Shown: piece by piece, positions 53,408 through 60,257 of the stretch
Numbering within the stretch: position 1 is the first letter of the stretch
Layout of the letters: each line of letters begins with the position of its first letter
From: Deltaproteobacteria bacterium
Lineage (GTDB): Bacteria; Myxococcota_A; UBA9042; PHBI01
Reading direction: 5' to 3'
DNA: 64,000 nt
NCBI GenBank assembly: GCA_011526585.1
Contig: WYBB01000246.1
Coordinates: forward strand, 1-64,000
Position numbers and translations under genes: made by a program
Notes under the pieces: generated by a model
Seen by the model: only the letters and a program-made list of their open reading frames with translations
What the model was told of the DNA's origin: nothing
Database searches by the model: none

Positions 53408-54595
53408 ATGATCGCCCTCGCGCTCGCGCTCGCCGCCCTGGTCGGCGTCTCCCTCGGCCTCCTCGGCGGCGGTGGCTCGATCCTGACCCTGCCGCTCTTG
53501 ACCTACGTGCTCGAGCAGGACGCGCACGCCGCCATCGCCGGCTCGCTCTTCGTCGTCGGCGTCACGAGCCTCGTCGGCCTCGTGCCGCACGCTCGCGCCG
53601 GGCGGGTGCGCTGGAAGACCGGCGTGATCTTCGGCGGCGCCTCGATGGTCGGCGCCTACCTCGCCGGCCGCGTCGCCAAGCTCCTGCCGCCCGAGGTGCT
53701 GCTCATCCTCTTCGGCGTGATGATGCTCGTCACCGCGGTGGCGATGCTGAAGAAGAGGAAGCTCGCCGAGACCACCGCCAGGCCGCTGTCGGTGCCCAAG
53801 GTGCTGGCCGAGGGGCTGGCGGTCGGCGCGGTCACCGGCCTCGTCGGCGCCGGCGGTGGCTTCCTCGTCGTGCCGGCGCTGGTCATCCTCGGCGGCCTGC
53901 CGATGCACGCCGCCGTCGGCACCTCGCTCCTCGTCATCGCCATGAAGGCCTTCGCCGGCTTCGCCGGCCACGCCGCCGCGCTGCCCGGCCTCGACTGGCC
54001 GATCCTCCTCGCCGTGACCGGCCTCGCCGTCGTCGGCAGCCTCGCCGGTGCCCGCCTCGCCCCCAAGATCCCCCAGGACACCCTGCGCCGCGCCTTCGGA
54101 TGGTTCGTCGTCGCGATGGGGGTGTTCATCCTCGCTCAGGAGCTGCCTTCCTTGATTCCTCCGATCTCCGACTCGGTCGCCGCGGTGCTCGTCCCGCTCG
54201 GCGGCGGCGCGCTCATCGGGCTCGCCGCCACGCTATTCCTCTGGTCCCACGGGCGCGTGGCCGGGATCTCCGGCCTCTGGGGCGGCCTCGTCACCGGCGC
54301 CGCCGGTCGCTCCCTGCGCATGTCCTTCATGCTCGGCCTGGTCTCGGCCGGCCTCGTCGCCTTCATCCTGAAGACCGGCTTCGTGCCGGAGACGAGCTCG
54401 GTGCCGTTCGCCATCGTCGCCTTCGCCGGCCTGCTCGTCGGCTACGGCACGCGCCTCGGTAACGGGTGTACCAGCGGGCACGGCGTGTGTGGCATCGCGC
54501 GCCTCTCGCCGCGCTCGCTCATCGCGACCGGCACTTTCATGGCGACCGGCGTGCTGACGGTCCTCGCCGTGCGCCAGATCCTCGGAGGTTGGTGA
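53408..54595 (+). CDS. TauE/SafE (TSUP) exporter fused to YeeE/YedE domain
   Basis: A 395-residue membrane protein with two recognisable parts. Residues about 1-245 are a TSUP-type exporter (sulfite/sulfonate class): [16 protein letters not shown] and [20 protein letters not shown] are its two Gly-rich repeats. Residues about 260-395 are a YeeE/YedE (thiosulfate/sulfur transport) domain with the diagnostic [12 protein letters not shown] (Cys354 and Cys361). The frame is unbroken. The stop overlaps the next start. In BigR-type operons these two parts are usually separate genes, so this is an unusual fusion with a probable job in moving sulfite, thiosulfate or sulfur across the membrane. Confidence 0.9.
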   Translation: MIALALALAALVGVSLGLLGGGGSILTLPLLTYVLEQDAHAAIAGSLFVVGVTSLVGLVPHARAGRVRWKTGVIFGGASMVGAYLAGRVAKLLPPEVLLILFGVMMLVTAVAMLKKRKLAETTARPLSVPKVLAEGLAVGAVTGLVGAGGGFLVVPALVILGGLPMHAAVGTSLLVIAMKAFAGFAGHAAALPGLDWPILLAVTGLAVVGSLAGARLAPKIPQDTLRRAFGWFVVAMGVFILAQELPSLIPPISDSVAAVLVPLGGGALIGLAATLFLWSHGRVAGISGLWGGLVTGAAGRSLRMSFMLGLVSAGLVAFILKTGFVPETSSVPFAIVAFAGLLVGYGTRLGNGCTSGHGVCGIARLSPRSLIATGTFMATGVLTVLAVRQILGGW

Positions 54596-55104
54596 TGCAG
54601 AGCTCGAACTTCGTCGTCTGGCTCGCGGGCCTTGTCTTCGGCCTGGGCCTCCTCGTCTCCGGCATGACCCAGCCGGACAAGGTGATCGGCTTCCTCGACC
54701 TCACCGGCGATTGGGACCCGAGCCTCGCCTTCGTGATGGGCGGCGCGCTCGCGGTGCACGCCCCGCTGAGCTGGCTGCTCCGCCGCAAGCGCAAGGGCGC
54801 GGAGCCCGCGCGGCCCCGCTACGCGCCGGTCTTCCACCTGCCGACGCGGCGCGACATCGACCGGCCGCTGGTCGCCGGCGCGGCGCTCTTCGGGGTTGGC
54901 TGGGGCCTTGCAGGGCTCTGCCCCGGCCCCGCCATCGTGTCGGCCGGAGGCGGCTCCTTCGAGGCGCTCGTCTTCGTCGGCACCATGACGCTGGGCATGC
55001 TGCTGCACGATCGCGTGCGGCGCGTCGAGACGAACCGACCGCCGCCCGAGGCGCCCTTGCCCGGGCCGACGGTGCACGGACACATCGAAGGGAGGCTCTC
55101 GTGA
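54595..55104 (+). CDS. DUF6691/YeeE-YedE family membrane protein
   Basis: A 169-residue protein with four to five TM helices: [29 protein letters not shown] at the front, [16 protein letters not shown], and the Cys-bearing [19 protein letters not shown]. It corresponds to the second YeeE half that usually accompanies Blh/BigR operons. TGATG overlap with the fusion before it and a four-base overlap with the MBL gene behind it show one translational unit. Confidence 0.88.
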   Translation: MQSSNFVVWLAGLVFGLGLLVSGMTQPDKVIGFLDLTGDWDPSLAFVMGGALAVHAPLSWLLRRKRKGAEPARPRYAPVFHLPTRRDIDRPLVAGAALFGVGWGLAGLCPGPAIVSAGGGSFEALVFVGTMTLGMLLHDRVRRVETNRPPPEAPLPGPTVHGHIEGRLS

Positions 55105-55991
55105 GGATCCAGCACTTCTACGACCCGGCGACCTACACCCTGACCTACGTGGTCTTCGACCCCGACACGCGCGACGCGGTCGTGATCGACCCGGTGCTCG
55201 ACTACGACCCGGTCGGTTCGCGCACCGCGACCGACAACGTGGCCGCGGTCGAGCGCTTCCTGAGGGAGCACGGCCTGCGCCTGCACTGGGTGCTCGAGAC
55301 CCACGCCCACGCCGACCACCTCTCGGGCTCGCAGTACCTCAAGCGTCGCTTCGAGGCGGGCGTGGTGATCGGCGAGCGGATCCGCGAGGTGCAGGAGGTC
55401 TTCCGCGGCGTCTTCGACATGCCCGCCGACTTCGCCACCGACGGCAGCCAGTTCGACAAGCTCGTCGCCGACGGCGAGACCCTGGCCGCCGGCTCGCTGG
55501 CGATCGAGATCATCGCCACCCCGGGGCACACGCCCGCCTGCGTCTCCTACAAGATCGGCGACGCCGTCTTCACCGGCGACGCGCTCTTCATCGAGGACTA
55601 CGGCACCGGGCGCTGCGACTTCCCCAAGGGCGATGCGCGCGCGCTCTATCGGTCGGTGCACGAGCGCCTCTATCGGCTGCCCGATGAGACGCGCGTCTTC
55701 GTCGGCCACGACTATCAGCCCGGCGGGCGCGCGCTGCGCTTCGAGACGACGATCGGCGCCTCCAAGGCGAAGAACGTGCAGCTCAGGGCCGAGACCGGCG
55801 AGCTCGAGTTCGTCGAGTTCCGCGACAAGCGCGACCGCTCGCTGGCCGCGCCGCGCCTCCTCTTCCCGAGCGTGCAGGTCAACATCGACGCCGGCCGGCT
55901 GCCGCGCGCCCACGCCAACGGGGTGCGGTATCTGCGCGTGCCGATCAATCTCAGGCGCCCGACCGACGTCGACGGCACGCCGACCGACTGA
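55101..55991 (+). CDS. Persulfide dioxygenase, Blh/ETHE1-like MBL fold
   Basis: A 296-residue MBL-fold enzyme. The motif [19 protein letters not shown], the later [30 protein letters not shown] and [10 protein letters not shown] match ETHE1/Blh persulfide dioxygenases, which turn glutathione persulfide plus O2 into sulfite. The C-terminal strand [13 protein letters not shown] is a Blh-type extra. GTG start with AGGGAGG upstream, overlapping the previous stop (GTGA). Sulfite made here could leave through the TSUP partner. Confidence 0.9.
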   Translation: MRIQHFYDPATYTLTYVVFDPDTRDAVVIDPVLDYDPVGSRTATDNVAAVERFLREHGLRLHWVLETHAHADHLSGSQYLKRRFEAGVVIGERIREVQEVFRGVFDMPADFATDGSQFDKLVADGETLAAGSLAIEIIATPGHTPACVSYKIGDAVFTGDALFIEDYGTGRCDFPKGDARALYRSVHERLYRLPDETRVFVGHDYQPGGRALRFETTIGASKAKNVQLRAETGELEFVEFRDKRDRSLAAPRLLFPSVQVNIDAGRLPRAHANGVRYLRVPINLRRPTDVDGTPTD

Positions 55992-56000
55992 TCGGGGACG

Positions 56001-57083
56001 TCAGAAGGGCGCGTCGTCGACGCGATCGCCGCGCGCCGGATCGATGCGCGCGTGGTGTGCGGCGGGCGCGCCGTCGCGCGCGAGGTGCACGTCGAAGAAC
56101 TCGGCGGGCACGCTCCAGAAGCGCTCGCGCTCGAAGTCCCAGGCGAGCATGGCCAGGTGCAGGTGCGGCTCGAGCGTGGTGCCGGAGTTGCCGACGCGGC
56201 CGATCGGATCGCCTGCGGCGATCGGTGAGTGCGGCGCGACCTCGGGCGGGATCGAGCCCTCGGCGAGGTGCAGGAGATAGACGTGGAAGGCACCGGCGAG
56301 GTGGATGCCGACGAGGTTCTCGCGCGCGCCGATCCCCTCGGCGGGCCACTCACCGGGCGCGCGATCCGGGGCATCGCCGACGACCTCGACGACGAGCCCG
56401 GCGACGGGCGAGGTGATCGCCGCGCCCCAGCTCAGGTAGTCCTCGAGCGCGCGGCCGTCGCCATGCCAGCGCGCGCCGTCAGCGTCGGTGAGCACGAGGT
56501 CCCAGGCGAAGTCGCCGTAGCCGTGCTCGGCGAGGTGGTGATCCTCGTGCGCGGTGATGACCAGCGCCGGCTCGGTCAGCGGCGTCGTGGCGATTCCGAG
56601 CCCGCGCGCGGCGAGCCAGTCGAGATAGCGTGGGCGATCGGCGGGCAGGCGCAGCGGCTCGCGCGCCGTGACGGCGTCGCCGTCGACGAAGACGAGCGAG
56701 CGATCGTCGGGCCACTCGGCGTAGCGCTCGGGATCGAAGACCGCGTAGGTCGTGCCAGGCGTGGGCGTCCACCAGCGCGCGTGATCGTAGGTCGCGACGA
56801 GCTCGCCCTCGATGACGCGGCCGTCGTCGAGCACGAAGCGCTCGCCCTCCGCGGGCGCGGGCCCGGAGGTGTCGGTGGGCGCGAGCGTGTCGGTGGGCGC
56901 GGTGTCGCGGGGCGCGGACGTGTCGGTGGGCGCGAGCGTGTCCGTGCACGCGGTGGTTGCGGGGTCATCGCCGCAAGCGAGGAGCAGGATCGAAGACGAC
57001 ACGAGGAGGGCCGAGCGCACGGCGTATCGTTGCCGGGTCGAGGTCGGACGCGCAAGCCGATCGTCATGTCCCGCATCCTTCAT
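56001..57083 (-). CDS. M23-like peptidase lipoprotein with Thr/Asp/Pro repeats
   Basis: A 360-residue predicted lipoprotein with a signal ending LLLACGDD near residue 37 and a short (PTDT/PRDT)-rich linker. The C-terminal domain has the M23-like PVAGLVVEVVGDAPDRAPGEW, LVGIHLAGAFHVYLLHLAEGSI, and RVGNSGTTLEPHLHLAML (HxH). The usual HxGxD zinc motif is not seen; the nearest piece is WHGDGRALEDYLSWGAAI. The stop lies nine bases after the persulfide dioxygenase stop (convergent). It is divergent from the sigma-54 regulator. Confidence 0.8.
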   Translation of the reverse strand: MKDAGHDDRLARPTSTRQRYAVRSALLVSSSILLLACGDDPATTACTDTLAPTDTSAPRDTAPTDTLAPTDTSGPAPAEGERFVLDDGRVIEGELVATYDHARWWTPTPGTTYAVFDPERYAEWPDDRSLVFVDGDAVTAREPLRLPADRPRYLDWLAARGLGIATTPLTEPALVITAHEDHHLAEHGYGDFAWDLVLTDADGARWHGDGRALEDYLSWGAAITSPVAGLVVEVVGDAPDRAPGEWPAEGIGARENLVGIHLAGAFHVYLLHLAEGSIPPEVAPHSPIAAGDPIGRVGNSGTTLEPHLHLAMLAWDFERERFWSVPAEFFDVHLARDGAPAAHHARIDPARGDRVDDAPF

Positions 57084-57087
57084 GCTA

Positions 57088-57120
57088 TGTTTCAGCGATG
57101 AAACGAAACCGCGCTGAAAC
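57088..57120. promoter_or_regulatory. TGAAAC/GTTTCA sites at the regulator start
   Basis: TGTTTCAG at 57088-57095, TGAAAC at 57099-57104 and CTGAAAC at 57114-57120. The first two form the inverted pair GTTTCA-GCGA-TGAAAC (57089-57104). It is the same half-site as in the enhancer at 52748-52794 and covers the start of the regulator and the front of the divergent peptidase gene. Autoregulation is likely. Confidence 0.5.
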
Positions 57121-58444
57121 GGACGGGTCGCTCGACGCGCTGATCGCCGAGGCGCTTGCGGCGGCGCTCGGGCCGGTGCTGCTGCTCGACGTCGATCTGC
57201 GGGTGCGCCTGGCCTCGGCCGAGGCGGAGGCGCTCCTGGGATCGGCGGTGCCGGAGGGGATCGCCGCGCCGGCGCTCCTGTGCGGTGATCGGCCCAAGCG
57301 CCCGGTGGCCGAGGCGCTGGCGGCCGGCCGCCCGGTGCAGGCGCTGGTGCCGCACCCGGGCGGCGGCGACCGCTTCGTGCAGGTGCGCTCGCTGCCGCTC
57401 TTGCGCGGACGCAGGAAGATCGGCTGGATGCTGGTCCTGACGGCGGTCGATGAGGGTGACGAGCCGGAGGTCTTCCACGGCATGTCGGCGACCGATGCGC
57501 GCATGAAGCGGCTCTTCCGGTTGATCGAGAAGGTCGCCGTCGACGACGTGCCGGTGCTCGTGCGCGGCGAGACCGGCGCCGGCAAGGAGCTCGTCGCGCG
57601 CGCGCTGCATCTGAGCTCGGGCCGCCGTGACGGCCCCTTCCGTGCGATCAACTGCGCGGCGCTGCCGCCGACCTTGCTCGAGAGCGAGCTCTTCGGCCAC
57701 GCGCGCGGTGCCTTCACCGGCGCCGTCAAGGACGTGCCCGGTCACTTCCAGCTCGCGCACAAGGGCACGCTCTTCCTCGACGAGGTCGCCGAGCTGCCGC
57801 TCGAGCTGCAGGCCAAGCTCCTGCGCGTGCTCGAGGCGCGCGTGGTCACGCCGGTCGGCGCGCGCGTCGAGGTGCCGGTCGACGTGCGCATCGTCTCGGC
57901 GACGCACCGCTCGCTCAGAGCCGAGGTCGAGGCCGGTCGCTTCCGCGGCGATCTGATGTACCGCCTGCGGGTGATCCCGCTCTTCCTGCCGCCGCTGCGC
58001 GAGCGTGAAGGCGACGTCGCGCTGCTCGTCACGCGCCTGGTCGAGGAGCTCAACCAGGTCAAGCGCCGCAAGCTCGAGGTGGTGAGCCCCGCGGCGTTGC
58101 AGGCGCTCGAGCGCTACGACTGGCCGGGCAACGTGCGCGAGCTCAAGAACGCGCTCGACTACGCCTACGCGATCGGCGACGGGCCGGTGCTCGAGCTCAC
58201 CGACCTGCCGCCCGAGATCGTCGACGCCGGGCCCGAGGTCTGGCAAGGCGTGGTGGACCGGACCGCGCCCGAGCTCGCGCCGGGTACGGCGGTCGCCGAA
58301 GCGCGCGACGAGGACGGGCGTGAGCGCGAGCGCATCGAGCGGGCGCTGATGCGCGCGAGCGGGAGCCGTGAGCAGGCGGCGCGGCTCCTCGGGATCTCGC
58401 GCGTGACCTTGTGGCGGCGCATGAAGGGGCTCGGGATCGCCTGA
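57098..58444 (+). CDS. Sigma-54-dependent transcriptional activator, FisR-like
   Basis: A 448-residue bacterial enhancer-binding protein. An N-terminal PAS-like sensor (about 20-115; one Cys, Cys62 in LLCGDRP) is followed by the AAA+ domain. This has VRGETGAGKELVARALH (Walker A), ELFGHARGAFTGAVKD with the sigma-54 contact loop GAFTGA at 204-209, LFLDEVAELPLELQAKLLRVLE (Walker B) and RYDWPGNVRELKNALDYA. The C-terminal Fis-type helix-turn-helix is SREQAARLLGISRVTLWRRMKGLGI. FisR-type regulators sense sulfide or sulfane sulfur through Cys; FisR of Cupriavidus has more Cys in its sensor than seen here. Location beside the persulfide operon and shared half-sites support that role. Confidence 0.92.
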   Translation: MKRNRAETDGSLDALIAEALAAALGPVLLLDVDLRVRLASAEAEALLGSAVPEGIAAPALLCGDRPKRPVAEALAAGRPVQALVPHPGGGDRFVQVRSLPLLRGRRKIGWMLVLTAVDEGDEPEVFHGMSATDARMKRLFRLIEKVAVDDVPVLVRGETGAGKELVARALHLSSGRRDGPFRAINCAALPPTLLESELFGHARGAFTGAVKDVPGHFQLAHKGTLFLDEVAELPLELQAKLLRVLEARVVTPVGARVEVPVDVRIVSATHRSLRAEVEAGRFRGDLMYRLRVIPLFLPPLREREGDVALLVTRLVEELNQVKRRKLEVVSPAALQALERYDWPGNVRELKNALDYAYAIGDGPVLELTDLPPEIVDAGPEVWQGVVDRTAPELAPGTAVAEARDEDGRERERIERALMRASGSREQAARLLGISRVTLWRRMKGLGIA

Positions 58445-58477
58445 GGCGTGCGGTCGAGCGGGGAGGCCACGATCCTG

Positions 58478-59233
58478 TCACCGGTAGGTGGCGGTCTCGA
58501 TCGTGAGGCGGATGAACTCGCCCTCGGGCTCGAAGCGCTCGGAGCCGAAGTACCAGCCGACGCGATAGCGTGTGGGGATGGTGACGCCGTCGAAGGTGCG
58601 ATCGGTGTCGCAGTAGCCGCCGAAGCGCTCGTAGTGGAACTCGCCGGCCTGTACGGCCGGCGAGGCGACGTCGGTCCAGCGCGCGAGCGAGAGCGTTCGC
58701 ACGCCGCCTTCGGGATCGAGCTCGAGCTGGAGCTCGCTGAGCTCGCCGTGCGCGCGCATGACGGCGCGGGGGCCATCACCTTCGAGCCACTGCACGTCGT
58801 CGCCGAGGAGCACGGCCGGAAACCACAATGACTCCGCGTGCATGCGACCGGCGGCCGAGCGGGCGACGTCGTGGCCGCCGGCGCGCAAGAACGGGATGAG
58901 CCCGAGCACGCGCCAGCGCATGGCGCCGTCACCGTCGACCAGGCGGTCGTAGCCGCTGACCGCGAGGCCCTTGACCCTGGCGTGCGCGTGCCAGACGAAG
59001 CCGCGATCCCAGTTGAGGACCTGCTCGGCGTCGAAGGGATACCAGACGCCTTCGAGGCGCAGCTCGCCGCGCATCGTCAGTCGCAGCGTCGTCGACAGGC
59101 GCGCGTGCGGCGCCAGCGCATGCAGGAAGTAGCGGCGCGCGGGCTCGGGGAGACCCTCGACCATGGCGGGGTGGAAGGTGCGGGTCGCCGGCACGGCCTC
59201 CTGCCAGAGGCGCTCGAGGGTGCGGTCATGCAT
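58478..59233 (-). CDS. DUF6544-like protein
   Basis: A 251-residue soluble protein. The front, FHPAMVEGLPEPARRYFLHAL, and the later TMRGELRLEGVWYPFDAEQVL, FVWHAHARV, DGDGAMRWRVLGLIP and the aromatic end YRVGWYFGSERFEPEGEFIR are the landmarks I associate with DUF6544/DUF6920. Function unknown. Its start overlaps the stop of the CoA-binding fusion by eight bases. Confidence 0.7.
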   Translation of the reverse strand: MHDRTLERLWQEAVPATRTFHPAMVEGLPEPARRYFLHALAPHARLSTTLRLTMRGELRLEGVWYPFDAEQVLNWDRGFVWHAHARVKGLAVSGYDRLVDGDGAMRWRVLGLIPFLRAGGHDVARSAAGRMHAESLWFPAVLLGDDVQWLEGDGPRAVMRAHGELSELQLELDPEGGVRTLSLARWTDVASPAVQAGEFHYERFGGYCDTDRTFDGVTIPTRYRVGWYFGSERFEPEGEFIRLTIETATYR

Positions 59234-60116
59234 GGCGCACGACGCGCGGTGCGGGGCGCGGACCGAGCACGCCGAGGGTGAGCTCGGCGAGGCCGAGCGC
59301 GGCGACGACCGCCTGCAGCCAGGACTCGGGGTCGAGCCACAGGAGCTGCGCGAGGATCCAGACGATGAGGAGCGCGCCGAGGCCGGCGGCGACGAGCGGC
59401 GCGCGGCGGTCCTTCCTCAGCGTGAGCACGGCGCCCAGGGCGTGGCCGAGCCCGATCAGGGTGAAGAGCGCGAGGCCGGGCACGAGGTAGCTCGAGAACG
59501 GGCTCTGGGCGAGGAAGCCGGGGTTCATGCCGAGCTCGGCGCCGCTGGGATCGGCGAGCATGAGCGCGCCCCCGATGAGCGCGTTGGCGCCGACGATGAT
59601 CTGGAGGAAGGCGAGCGCGATGATGTTCCAGAGCGGCGGCGTGCGCGCGCCGCCGGCGGGGAAGGCGCCCGAGAGGCGGCGCACGGTCGCGTGCGCGGCG
59701 TGAAGTCCGCCCTGGTCGAGGAACATCAGCGGGCACTCGCCGTCGATGACGGTCAGGCCGTGCTCGACGGCGAGGCGCACCGCCTCGGGGCTCGACGAGC
59801 CGTTGCCGGCGCCCTTGTGGAACCAGACGTGGGTCACGCCGGCGGCGATGGCGTCGCGCACGACGGCGGGCGACTCGCTCGCCGGCACCATGACCAGCGC
59901 GGCCTTCGGGTGCTCGGGCAGCGACTGCAGGTCGATGTACGCGGGGTGGCCGGCGATCTCGCCGTGGCGGCGGTTGACCGGCAGGACCTCGTGGCCCTTG
60001 GCGATGAGCGCGCGCATGACGGCGCGGCTGAAGTGGCGCGGATCGTGGCTCGCGCCGACGAGCGCGATGCGCTCGTGCGCGAGGAACTCGTCGATCTCGG
60101 AGATGGCGTTGTGCAT
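59226..60116 (-). CDS. CoA-binding domain fused to a four-helix membrane domain
   Basis: A 296-residue protein with two parts. Residues about 1-140 are a YccU-like CoA-binding Rossmann domain (ERIALVGASHDPRHFSRAVMRALIAKGHEVLPVNR, VPASESPAVVRDAI, VTHVWFHKGAGN). Residues about 160-290 hold four TM helices (NIIALAFLQIIVGANALIGGALML, SYLVPGLALFTLIGLGHALGAVL, APLVAAGLGALLIVWILAQLLW, AVVAALGLAELTLGVLG). Such a pairing is unusual. ATG with GGAGG upstream. Co-transcribed with the DUF6544-like gene. Confidence 0.8.
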   Translation of the reverse strand: MHNAISEIDEFLAHERIALVGASHDPRHFSRAVMRALIAKGHEVLPVNRRHGEIAGHPAYIDLQSLPEHPKAALVMVPASESPAVVRDAIAAGVTHVWFHKGAGNGSSSPEAVRLAVEHGLTVIDGECPLMFLDQGGLHAAHATVRRLSGAFPAGGARTPPLWNIIALAFLQIIVGANALIGGALMLADPSGAELGMNPGFLAQSPFSSYLVPGLALFTLIGLGHALGAVLTLRKDRRAPLVAAGLGALLIVWILAQLLWLDPESWLQAVVAALGLAELTLGVLGPRPAPRVVRHA

Positions 60117-60206
60117 GCGGCCCTCCGCCTGGGGAGCGGTGCAGCGGCCATGCCAGCGCGCGGGGCGCGGAGGTCGGGGGATCCGGGTGAATCGGGGGGC
60201 GGCGGT

Positions 60207-60253
60207 GTGCGCAAACGCACGGCCGGGCGTGCACGCTCCCCCGCGGGGAGCGT
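60207..60253 (-). terminator. Stem-loops after the large Cys-rich lipoprotein gene
   Basis: A perfect nine-base hairpin ACGCTCCCC-CGC-GGGGAGCGT occupies 60233-60253, starting five bases after the stop of the minus-strand gene. A second, GTGCG-CAAA-CGCAC, follows at 60207-60220. No T-run is present, but the position and strength suggest termination. Confidence 0.6.
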
Positions 60254-60257
60254 CGAC

